64,000 nt of DNA, from assembly GCA_947034895.1 (NCBI GenBank), contig OX344762.1, positions 71,480,981-71,544,980 of the forward strand, given 5' to 3'. Below the pieces are notes generated by a model that made no database searches, was not told the DNA's origin, and worked only from the letters and a program-made list of their open reading frames with translations. Positions within the stretch are counted from its first letter, which is position 1; every line of letters starts with the position of its first letter. The stretch comes from Rhytidiadelphus loreus. Its lineage: Eukaryota > Streptophyta > Bryopsida > Hypnales > Hylocomiaceae. This document shows positions 10,636 through 21,571 of the stretch, piece after piece. The position numbers and the translations under genes are program-made.

Positions 10636-11690
10636 GAAGTGTCCCTAAACTTCCATTAAAGTGTCTCTCAAAAGTGTCATTAATCCTTGAGCACCCCGGT
10701 GCCCCACATTTGGCCTCCCTCCAATTCACATTTAACCATTATAATCTCGCAAGCCGTACAGTGAAAACTTCTGCAATTTTCCATGAAGTTGTCCTCCCTA
10801 ACCCTCTTGCAATCTCAATGGCCACCTCTTGTGAATCTTAATTTTTTTAAATGGTAGTTGTGGCGTGATTTCAAATTTTGTTGTATAACGTTTTCAGTGT
10901 TTTAGGGAACTTCCACTTTGAAAATTCATAGAATTTACATACCATATCTGAAAAAATTATTATTTGTGAAAAAATTCATAATTTTCAATTGCTAATACTA
11001 CAAAAATATTTTTTCTAGAACTTTGTTGAATTGCTTATATTGATGGTTTCAGGTGTTTTTACTATAGGTGTTTGGGGAGGTTGATTTGGAGTACAATCAA
11101 TACATTACATTGTCAAAAAAAATGCCAATGTTAGTGGTGATAGTTGGAGTGACCATTTTTTATGGAGTCCATTCTTTAGAATGGTTTTTAAAATGGGCAC
11201 AAACTAACTATTTGGGGATGGTCAATTCTAAAATTCAATCTATTACATATCAAAAAGCGTGGTAGGGAGGGTGGAGGGAAGGTGAGGTTGGCCCCCTGAG
11301 ATGGTTCTACTTAAAATCACCACCAAAGTTGACCAAAAAGTTTAAGAAAAAAATGATTGATTAAATCTAGAAAATGAAAAAAAAAAGAATAAAAAAGAAA
11401 CACTTGCCTTTGTTCTAGTGGATGCATGGTTGTCAATCTCTTATGTTGTATAATTTCCAAATCTTGAGATCCTCATCTTGCGGGTAGGTTTTCTTTTCAT
11501 CTTTTAGAGAAGAAAACAAATCAACTTCCATCAATTCAAGGAAACTAAAATTTTATGTTGAAAATTTGGACTAGAATGAGAATTAGTTGCCACCTCAAGC
11601 AACCTTAGTAAAGTAAAAGTTTTATATTTTAGATCAATTCATTTTTGAAGATAGGTTTTCCATATGCCTTGGAAAATATGACAGTATTAT

Positions 11691-11862
11691 CACTAGAAGA
11701 AAACTACATTTCAGCCAACAAAAGTTGGAAGATAGTTTTGCTAACTACAACGCAGTTTTCAAAAAACTACGTTACTGTCAACGCAGTTTTTTGAAAACCG
11801 TATTGCAGTTAGCAAAACTATCTTTTGGCTTTTGTTGGTTGAAATGCAATTTTCTTCTAGTG
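11691..11862. mobile_element. Hairpin MITE with CACTA-type ends, 172 bp
   Basis: The ends CACTAGAAGAAAA and TTTTCTTCTAGTG are flanked by TAT on both sides (11688-11690 and 11863-11865), a clean 3-bp duplication. The two halves pair over almost their whole length with few mismatches, including GATAGTTTTGCTAACT and its complement. The terminal 13 bp are identical to those of the two larger elements at 24184 and 25300, which makes it the smallest member of one local family. Confidence 0.88.
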
Positions 11863-12576
11863 TATAGATCTTTGAACTGGAAGATTGTGTTAACATTTAG
11901 GGTAACATTTTTGTAGCTTTAGTGATTGGATCATTTGTTGTAATCTTTTTCATTTTTCTTTGGACATGAATGGAAATATGCATAATATCAATGATTGTTT
12001 GAACCATAAAAATTCAATACATATTCACTTTATTTGAATCACAATACAATGTCCTTGTTGTTTGAGGAACCACTTTCTTTGATCTTCATATGAAATAAAG
12101 GTTCCAATACATCATATTGGAATCAATGGGATAAGTAATTACTAACTAAGGTTCTACTTGAAAATAGTGTTGTAAAGCCAACAAGTAATTTATCGGTTCA
12201 AGTTCTAAAAATGTGATATTGAGCATCAAAACATGCAACATCATAATCCTCTCTTGTCATTTTCATTTCCATGTGGTACAATGCAATTGAAAAAAGAGAA
12301 GATGATTTAGAATCATAACTTCATCTTCTTCAAATCTTTAAAACGAGACATAAATCTCTAGTTGAATTAGTTTGGAAGTCCAAAAAGGGTTAAATTCCAA
12401 AAGCAAACTTGAATGTATTAATGGCCTTCCTTTAATTATTAATGGTGTACTTCTTACACATATCCTCACCAATTTTGAACAGTGCAAGATTTTATGACCT
12501 ACTTGTGGCCCATCTAAGAGAATTATTCATTTTGATTTTGGAATCTTGGTGCCATCATATTCTGGGTTGTAAGGTA

Positions 12577-12974
12577 TATCACCCATTTCCGATCAACATC
12601 CCATTTCTGTTGCATAGGGTGGTTTGTTTCTGAAGCATACGGTGTTGTATTTCCGACCAACTGGACAGAGAAACCAATGAGTCATGCGGCATTGTGATTG
12701 GCCATACGACTTGTGGTTTTAGTAATAAAGCACTATTAGATTTGCTACTTCGCGTTGGTTGGAAATAGAATACCCTATATCACAATTTGAGGGCAAACAG
12801 AATCTTCTTGTTTAAAATTCATAGTAATTTCATTTCTAAGAATTAAATTCTGGAAAAATATGGAATCCTTTTCAATTGTATTTCTGTAGACGGGAAAAAA
12901 AATCCTCAACCTTCCGCATGCTTCCGCATGCTGCAAATTGACCCAATTGCTTAAGTGATCGGAAATGGGTGATC
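12577..12974. mobile_element. Inverted-repeat element of about 400 bp
   Basis: ATCACCCATTTCCGATCA at 12577-12594 is repeated exactly in reverse complement at 12957-12974. No protein is encoded between them and I could not find a convincing target duplication, so the superfamily is unknown. Confidence 0.6.
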
Positions 12975-13888
12975 TCCTTTAGTTAGTTTAGTGTCACAAT
13001 TCGGAACTCCTCACTTTAGTAACCAAAATGCTGTGCTGATACTGAGAAGCCATGCTCGTATGTGTTCGTCATCACACCAGCCTTGACGAGTATTCTACAG
13101 ATCGGATTTCAGGACATCCCCGGGACAATGTGTGTCTTTCCGGTTCTCATAGGTATCGTATGCGAAGCGAGGATTAGGGCAAGGGGCAAATATTGCAGAC
13201 CTAAAATATCGTAAGCAAAATATGAGGTTTTTAAAGATGCAGGCTATGCCCTGGTCCATATGGGGCATGCCCTTTTTCTACGTGTTTCTATGAAGAGTCT
13301 GACCATTCGAGTTGCAGAACTACAACCTGCACATTTTGCCATCACTTTTTGCTGCGCTGCTGTGGCTTGGAGTGTGCATAGTGATGTTGTTGGGCAAAGT
13401 GCAGGAACAGGGGATGATAGCTAGAGAAGCAGAACGTTATGATTTTCCATTCTTGTCCGAAGAGATGGAATAGAATAGCACGGGTGCTTACTTGCGGTGG
13501 TCCTCAGTATTGTCTGCATCAGTTGCGCAAGCTAAGAAACTCTTCAACTCGCAATAAACACATTAAACCCTCTCCAGGAAGACCCAAGCATTGAGCAGAG
13601 AGACTGCCCATCGGTTGTGATTGTAACCTAACTTCATCTTCAGCCTGGCACAAACCTGACTTCAAATATGATGGTGATTTTGGATTCTGGGTGAATTGCA
13701 TGACTTTGTGCCATTCCTTGCCTGTGGAGCATTCAGGGAACATTGCGAAGGAAGCGAGAGCAGTTGAGAAGGTTGCAAGCCATGGACAAAGGCAAGCTCA
13801 TCCAGAAGGTTTTCGCGAATGACGAAAATCCATACGGAATTGGAACCTGGGAATGTGCGAATTGAGCAAACAATTGCAATTGTGATCC

Positions 13889-14968
13889 ATGTCGGAAGGG
13901 GGATTCCCCCAATTGCATCAGCAACTTGCGAACCTGAACGCGGCGCAAAAAGTGGGCATCGCGGCAGCCGTGGCGCTCTCGTCATTCGCCGTGTACGCCG
14001 CGAAGAATCACAGAAACATCTGCGGAGGCCCCTTGGACTCACCCCGGCACCGCACCAACTGTCCGCTCAACTTCCTCACCTGCGCGCCCAGCAACGACAT
14101 CAACGCGTCCATCGCCAACATTCAAGACAGGGTGCAAGACACCTTTGCCAACGCTCAAGACAGAGTGCAAGACACACTCGCCGACGCCAACGACGCCCTC
14201 AACACCATCGCCCATAGCGCGCGCGACGTGATGGCGGACTTCGACGCCGCGGCCTGGGACCCCGCCCATTGGGACCTCCCCGTGATGCCGCACATGCCAC
14301 AGCTTCCCGGCTTCCCGCGTCGCCTGGAGCCTCTCCTGGGCTGTCCCCACGACGAATTGCTTTCGAATCACCCCCACGCACAGACGTGCTTGCAATGCAA
14401 AGAGCTTCGGCGGTGCTCCAACGTGCTGGAGCGCGCGTACATGAACTGGACGAGTTCGTCACCACCCGAAGACGAGTCCGCCACGCCGCTGCTGCGGTGT
14501 CCCCACAACCAGCAAATCGCCCCGCATGCCACCGTGTGCATGAGGTGCGCGGAGAGGTCGTACACCAACGAGCTCGAGAGGGGGAGAATGTCGAATTGGA
14601 CAGCTGATCACTTCGCGGCAGGCGCGACGGGCGAGGGCTATGCTGGGTCGCCGGCGAGCATGGGCAGCAGCGGGTCTGTGAGCTCGTTCCAGTCCATGTT
14701 GAGTCCGCAGCAACTGCAGCAGCTTCCATCGCAGATGCCGACGGTAGCGGCTGAGGTGAGCCGAGGCGCGCGAGATCTGGTTGTGGACGCGCAGCGCAAG
14801 ATGGGCGCGGGGGAAGACGCGGCCGTCACGAGTAGTGGGCTCGTCGTGACGAGCACCTCGTCACGGGACGGAGTGACGGCCGCGAGGAGCGTCGGGTCGC
14901 TGGCTGTGGGCAAGACGGCGGGCTATTTTTTATTTTGGTACTTGTGTACCCTTTGCAATGACAAGTGA
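13889..14968 (+). CDS. Unknown protein with membrane segment, 11-residue repeats and paired Cys/His modules
   Basis: A 359-residue frame with high GC in an AT-rich setting. An in-frame TGA at 13883-13885 fixes ATG 13889 as the first possible start. Residues about 17-38 (KVGIAAAVALSSFAVYAAK) form one hydrophobic segment. Residues 77-109 are three 11-residue units (NIQDRVQDTFA, NAQDRVQDTLA, DANDALNTIAH), a pattern like group 3 LEA or apolipoprotein helices. Residues 152-170 and 204-220 are two similar modules, CPH-x(6-8)-H-A-x2-C-x2-C, each followed by a (V/E)LERxxM-NW stretch; they may bind zinc. The C-terminal third is Ser/Ala-rich. The last 15 or so codons are AT-rich and hydrophobic and may read into a 3' end or intron rather than true coding sequence. 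Family and function are unknown to me. Confidence 0.68.
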   Translation: MSEGGFPQLHQQLANLNAAQKVGIAAAVALSSFAVYAAKNHRNICGGPLDSPRHRTNCPLNFLTCAPSNDINASIANIQDRVQDTFANAQDRVQDTLADANDALNTIAHSARDVMADFDAAAWDPAHWDLPVMPHMPQLPGFPRRLEPLLGCPHDELLSNHPHAQTCLQCKELRRCSNVLERAYMNWTSSSPPEDESATPLLRCPHNQQIAPHATVCMRCAERSYTNELERGRMSNWTADHFAAGATGEGYAGSPASMGSSGSVSSFQSMLSPQQLQQLPSQMPTVAAEVSRGARDLVVDAQRKMGAGEDAAVTSSGLVVTSTSSRDGVTAARSVGSLAVGKTAGYFLFWYLCTLCNDK

Positions 14969-15036
14969 GGATTAAGTTATTCCTTCTCCTTCACCCGGAA
15001 ACTCATCACATTGGCTTCAACAAACAATTCTGGTCT

Positions 15037-15172
15037 AAAGTAAACTATGCCATTGCGGGCAAAATTGTAATGGTGGTGTACATTTCAGAACTTGAATGTA
15101 TACCACCATTACAATTTTGCCCACAATGGGCTTACTCCCGTTTTGCTAATAATGGGATAGTTTACCTTACAT
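15037..15172. mobile_element. Short hairpin MITE inserted in a repeat copy
   Basis: The outer arms GTAAACTATGCCATT and AATGGGATAGTTTAC pair. Inner arms pair GGCAAAATTGTAATGGTGG with its complement near 15105. The sequence is absent from the related copy at about 15735-15835, which passes directly from a GATCTA-like stretch to GCTATAATCCAATAGG. The ends are approximate to a few bases and no target duplication is certain. Confidence 0.7.
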
Positions 15173-15232
15173 AGCTACAATGCAATAGGAAAGTTAAGGA
15201 GGGAAATTACAATGGTTTAGCTAGATCTTATC

Positions 15233-15536
15233 ATTATCAATAAGGTAACTACACCTAATTTTCACTGCTTTCTAAAATTGACCACTCTAGATTCTTGTCT
15301 AAAATGTACTCTCACTATTTATGAGAGTCTATGGTTCATTTTAGAAACACCTATTTTCAACACTTTGAAAAATTCATAGTTTATTCATATTGTGTCCAAA
15401 AAATGCATTCTAAGAAAATTGAGAATTTCCTTTTGACTACCAACAAGACCTCTCAAAAAGGTTTTCAATGAAATAATAGAACCCCATGTTGAATTGCTTA
15501 TTTGTGCAATTTTAGGTGTAGTTACCTTATTGAAAA
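15233..15536. mobile_element. Inverted-repeat MITE of about 300 bp
   Basis: TCAATAAGGTAACTACACCT near the left end is matched by its reverse complement AGGTGTAGTTACCTTATTGA near the right end. The interior is AT-rich and non-coding. Related TIR-like words (GGTAACTACACTTAAG near 27693, GGTAATTGCACCTAATT near 51572) suggest further diverged copies in the window. Confidence 0.75.
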
Positions 15537-16879
15537 CAAGAGCCAAGCTAGGCAAATGACTACAAGAAGATCCACTAGTAGGACTTGAAGTTCATTACGT
15601 GGATCTTCTTGCTGGAAATTTTTTGTTGTCTAAGTGGACCATGTTTCTACTAGTATCTACTAAACTTTTTGGAAGTTGCCAAAAATTTGTGATGTTGCAA
15701 CCAAAATAATGAATATTATACAAAATTGGCTTGAACCGAAAGTTCATAACATTGGCTTCAATTAATATTTTGATCTAGCTATAATCCAATAGGAAAGTGA
15801 AGACTAAAAATTACAATGGTTTAGTTAGATCTTAAAAGAATTTGTTTTAATTTGAAGAAAAATTTATTTTTACTACCTACATAACAAATATTAGGCAAAA
15901 TTGCCAAAATTGATAATGTCAATTAAATGCCTATTGTACGTTGAAGAAAATTGTATTGTTGCTACCAAAATAAAAAATATCATGCAAAATTCGCAAAAAT
16001 CAATAGCCTCAATCAAATGCCTATAGCCACCCTAGCTAGATATAAATGGAAAATAGATAAAAAAAAGGTTGGTCTTATTATATGAGTTGTTTGGTTACTA
16101 CAAATCTACATAATAATAGTCAATAGGTCTATTGTAGCTCTAAAACCAATCTTTATGAATTATTGCATTTAATATACAGCCTTTATTTTCATGAGAGTTT
16201 AGGGTTGGTTTTATATATACCTATTTTGAACACTTTGAAAATTTAAAATTGATACATATGATGCTCTAAATTGCTTGCTATGAGTATTTAAAAACATATT
16301 TTGACTTCCAACAAGATTCAAGCAAAAAAACTTAGTTTAACAATAGGAACCATATTCAATTGTTTATTTGGATGGTTTTATATGTGATTATATCAATATT
16401 CATTGAATTTGGTCAATATAGAATAGGCGTTTCAAAATCACCAAAATATGAATTTTTAAAATTATAAAAGTAATGGTTTACTAGTTTTTCAATATTAAAC
16501 TCATAGGTTTGAGGTGTTAGTTTTCAAGCAATCAATAAAGCATCTATTTCAAATCATTTTTTACTTATTTGTATCAAAATAGAAGTCATGTTTTCAAAAA
16601 GTTAATAGGAAGTTGTCTTACATTTTCAATTTTCAATTTATTTTTCAACACTAAATTACCACACATTGTATGAGAAATAGTATTAGATATGCATCTATAT
16701 GATATCTTTTATCTCTGAAGCATGTGAGTGGTATTTCAGATATAGTTAAAGATGTAATAAAATATAATATTGTTGAATATCTATATAAAATTTTAATCAT
16801 TCTTTCAATTTGCTTTTAAATCAAATGTTATGAAAAAATAAATATCCATAAATTGATGAAAATAACATTGGATGGATAA

Positions 16880-19800
16880 ATGAAGTCTTGCAGATTTAGA
16901 ATAAAAAACAAAGGTAGTATCTTAGCTAGATTTCCGGCACCTCATTTGTTACAAGCCTTTGGATTTGCCTTCCAAGTTGTTTTTGTTTATGAGGTTCATA
17001 AACATAAATTCCGGTTCTTTACTCCTCCTGACCATCTTACATGGACTTCAAATATGAACATTGGTACGGACACATGCATGAATAATTTTTCTTAGATTCT
17101 TTTTAATGTAATATATTTTGCAGTCACATGTATATTATTGATTGTATATTTGTATTAATGTATATAACCACATATTCATATATATAAGAGACAAAATGTT
17201 TCAATTTATTATTCTTCATTTGAAATAAGGTTAATGTAGTCTGAAATTTATCTATGTCATTCAAATACTTGAAGATTGTCTATCTATATGTTTTAATATA
17301 ATTTATATCAAAATTCTATAGAAAATCTATTGTTACTTAAGAATGCCATATCAAAACAAATGGGATTAGAGCATATTATTTTTGCAGTGATTCCTATAGC
17401 AATAGCTGCAAGTTTTGATGTTGCTCTTGATTTGAATCAAGGAGGAGTTGAGGACCAATTTAACAAATTAGTGAGAAATTTAAATTTATATGTAGTAAAT
17501 TTAACAAATTTAGTATAATACATTGAATTTTTACATTGCAAATTTAATATATTTTGATTTTCTATCTTAATAATTATTCAATTATATTTTGATAATTAAT
17601 GATAGTTGATTATTTCTAACATGTTATGTATGTATAAAATTAAAATGCAGTGTAAATCAGGATCACCATTGTTTATTTTAATTATAGATTATATTTTTAG
17701 GTAAAATTTATAAATATCCTTTTTTATTTATATTTGTATTATTATAGTATTATATTATAATGACAAGTGTGCATATATCTAATATCTATATGTAATAAAT
17801 GCATTTAACCTTTAGTGATATACTTGATTAATACTTTAATTAGGTATTTAATAATATTATTAAAAAAAAAATATTTTTTATTTATGATTGTAGTTTTGAG
17901 AATCCAACTTTCAAATTGACAACATCAATTTCATCAATTACAACTGGGAGTCTATTGACAAGTTTGTTGCATTCAAATATATTGATTTTTACTCATGTTA
18001 ATATTTTTGGAATAAATCATATAATATTTTCATTTTAAATATAACTTAAGTTTTATATAATATAAAGTAATGTCAAATACTTGTATGATTTTGTATAATT
18101 ATATTTGTTATTTTCTTTTCTTGTTGTTGACGTTCAAACTATGTCAATGTTGTTAGTGTAGTTGCAAAAGCATTAGATTATAATTATGAGCTTCCAGATG
18201 TCTTAGCGTTGTCAACTGGTGCTTCTCTTTCTGCATTAAGATGGGCTGGTGCACAATATCTCCTTCAAGTAATCATTAACATGCTAAATTATAAAGTGGT
18301 TAGATTTTTTTGTAATAACATTAATTAAATTATAATTTTAAAGTTTAAAAAATAATTATATATATACATATACATATATGTTTTGTATAGATGAATGTGA
18401 TGAATATTTTATAAATAAATAAAAATTTAAAAATATATTTTACTTATTCATGATTAATTCTATTAAAATTGAAAAATAGAAACTATAGATGAAATATAAA
18501 ATTAAAAATTTAATGATTAATTCTATTATTCATTCTATATTTAGTTAATGATTTTTACTCGTTCCTAAAATTTGAGAATTATTAAAATTAGTGAACATGA
18601 CAACAAAGTCCTTTTAAGGCTTGTCACATAGTCACACTTATTAAATTGTGTAAATGCAGTAAGAAGTTATACAATTTATTTTCAGAACTAGTGCTAAAAA
18701 TTCACTCATCTATATTTTTCTTAAAGGAAATGATTTTTTTTCAACTCAAAATCTAAAAATTCTTTTTTAATACTTTTTTGTATAATCAAAACTAGAAAAA
18801 ATTCAGATTATTTTTTTGACAATTACAATCCATTCATAGGTTTTCCAACCAATTGTATCTAAAAGTAATCTAATAATGTAAGGTCCGTGGGTAAGAAAAT
18901 TTAATTATTATTTATATATTTTTTTCTATTTTTTTCTGATTTAATTTTCATTCAATTTCTAGCCAAAAACTAATTTGAAAGAATTTTGAAAGAGTTTCTT
19001 TTATTCTTTGAATCTTTATATTTGTTTTCAAATCTCAAGAATAGTTTTTTCATACATTAAAGTTTTGAAAAGTAAATTTGAATATTCTTCATTTCATAAG
19101 AAATCATTATAATTTTTTTTTCAAAATGATCACTTCAGTAATAATTTCTCTTTGTGCACATTATACTTAAAATGTAGCCCTAGTTCCGTGCCTAGTTCCA
19201 AAATCATATAATTCAAAAAAACTCAAAAAAACTGTAGCTTAAAAAACCCTTTTGTCATTATTTAAAATTGAAACTTTGAATATTTGCATTGACATTTCAA
19301 ATGCATCAATGAAAATTAAAGCATGAAAATTTATAAATAGGATTCTAATTGTTAGTCATATTTAAAATATAAAATAAAAACCAAATCAATCGTATGAACA
19401 TGTACCATGGCAATGTATTTATGTGAAAAAAATCAATATATTGGTATTTCAGAAACAAGGTATAAATTATTTGAATTGGAAAAAATAGTAATCAAAACCA
19501 TGAATAAAATAATGGATGTAAGAAAAAAATTATTGCATCAACTATGTATTCAATTACTACAATGTAGTTCAATTTTAGAACTAGAACCATTTAAAAGAAC
19601 CACTTTTTGATTATTATTATCATTTAATAGAAAGCGATAAATGTTTTGTATATTATGGTTTAAAACTACATTATATATTTACATTGAAAATGAAAGAGGT
19701 TCAAAATTATAATTCAAATCATTTTAATAATGAATTTTTCATTTTCATAACTTAATCAAATGGTTTGAATTCAGATAAAGGATCACCAATTGTGACAATG

Positions 19801-21571
19801 GGTAGATTGGCACCATGGATGACAATTTGCACATTTATTTTTTCTATAGCTTTTGAAAAATCATGGCTAATGATTACTCATGTAGATTATTTTTTTAATT
19901 CTCCAATTGATATGTTGGAGGGCTTTGGACAACTTCTCATATTTTATGTTATGTGGACAATAGAAGTAAGATTTTCCATCACTTTCATTCAAAGACCAAC
20001 ATAATTTGAAGCCAGAAATTTAAATATGAAATAAAAATAAAAAATAATTATGAAAGTACATTCAAAGTTTCATATTATTTTGCAAGTTAGAAAAGCTACG
20101 AATTATATTATAATAATTATGTATTTTTTATTTATAAAATCAAATATACCTAATATTTGTAAAGATTCAATAAAAATTTAAAATTAATAAATTTAACTTA
20201 GTATCCAATTGGCAGATATTAGCAGATTTTTTATTAATAACAAATACAAGTGCAATTACGTTTATTGTAGTAAAAACACTTAAGAATGTTGGAGACTTAG
20301 GGGTAAAAATTTCTATCAAAAAAATAAAAATAAAAAATAAAATTTTAAATTATTAATATTTCGATTTTGTTTATAATATTCTAATTTAATTTTGATGTAA
20401 ACTTATGTACTTTAAATTTTATGCAGAGTAAAATTCTCATGAAGGGTTTATATCATGAGGTAAATAGTTTATAATATTGTATTATATTTTAATAATTATA
20501 ATTATTAGTTTAATTTTATCATTCTTTTATTTGTATAATTTCACATTTGAATAATAACTATCCTCAACAATGAGCATTTATTGAAGATACTTTTTATTAG
20601 AATCATTATGTATGTAATTTGGCAATTTATATAACTAGAACTAACTTTTAGAGAATATTTTTTCAACAATGTAAAAACAGTAATTAATCTAAAACATTGA
20701 ATACATATAATAATTGAATTTAGCAAAGTAAGGTTCTTTTCTTAATATAATGCCAATACAAATATACAGGAAAGACTTTGGATTGAGAGGGAAAAGACAA
20801 TGAATGAAGAAACTATCGGTCTTTACTATATTGCATTTGGATTGATGATTTTTCTTTGGCAAAGGTTTGACACTAATTTTTATATTATAACAATGATTTA
20901 ATAAACATTCATTTTTTATTTTGAAGGGTGACTATTCAAATTGAACTTCAATTTTCTTTAATTTCCAAAAGTCATCATATTTATATTCATGTAATCTTGA
21001 ACCCATTGCAAAATTGATTCAAAATATAATAAAATAAAAACTCTTTGAATGGTCTTACTTATAATTGAATTTCTTAAAGTGTTTGAAAGAATAATTTTAG
21101 AAAAGATAAATGATGAAGACTTTGGTATGTTGTCAAATTTGTAGATATCAAGAATGGACTCAAGGTAGAGCTCGGACAATTGAAGGAGGTAGGGGAAATG
21201 CCATTAGTGGTGATGTTGGCACAATTCAAGGAGATAGAAGAAATAACAATGGTAATTATGATTTAGTCAAGAATGAAGGGGGAGGTAGAAGAGATAGCAA
21301 TAGTAAAAATGCATCAAGAATAGATGAAAAAAGTGGAGGAAGCAAAAGCAATAGTAATAGAATTTTTGGGTCAGGGGGAGATGGTGGTACAATAGAAAGA
21401 TGTGGGCGTAGAAGATTGAGTGGAGATACATGTGTATCAAATGGGCATGGTGGAGGAATTGGAGGGGAAGAAATATGTTCACAACCACAAAGTGTTGAAG
21501 CTGAACAATGTATAGCAAATACGTCCCAAGATTTGCTCTCAAATCGCCAATGCTTCCATGACATATTTTGA
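16880..21571 (+). CDS. Unknown multi-pass membrane protein, about ten exons, AT-rich
   Basis: Predicted exons: 16880-17063 (5' limit uncertain), 17322-17470, 17901-17961, 18162-18268, a possible 7-nt exon 19453-19459, 19775-19965, 20216-20302, 20427-20459, 20770-20864 and 21145-21571. With these borders every phase matches and the product is about 446 residues. Most borders have good sites (gtaatc, gtaaga, gtaaat; ttcag, ggcag, tgcag, tacag). Hydrophobic stretches include LLQAFGFAFQVVFVYEV, HIIFAVIPIAIAASF, MTICTFIFSIAFEKSW, LLIFYVMWTIEILADFLLI and IGLYYIAFGLMIFLW, giving roughly six or seven membrane passes. Between them lies a charged loop, VALDLNQGGVEDQFNKL. The last exon adds a hydrophilic tail of about 140 residues rich in Gly, Asn, Ser and Arg. 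I do not recognise the family. The coding sequence is strikingly AT-rich compared with the genes at 13.9 and 61.1 kb. A real gene is supported by phase continuity over many exons. Confidence 0.62.

Larger units (their letters stand above)
10639..13888. other. Intergenic stretch with small elements, no gene
   Basis: Apart from the hairpin MITE at 11691-11862 and the inverted-repeat element at 12577-12974, no coding exon is supported. From about 13300 the sequence becomes less AT-rich and leads into the 5' side of the gene starting at 13889, so promoter and 5'UTR probably lie in 13300-13888. A tandem pair of TTCCGCATGC is at about 12914-12933. Confidence 0.5.
14969..16879. other. Intergenic repeats between two genes
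   Basis: Two diverged copies of one sequence lie at about 14997-15230 and 15735-15835. They share CATTGGCTTCAA, CAATAGGAAAGT and TTACAATGGTTTAG in the same order. The first copy is interrupted by a hairpin element that the second lacks. The rest is AT-rich with no coding signal; sequence from 16200 on is likely the upstream region of the next gene. Confidence 0.55.
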
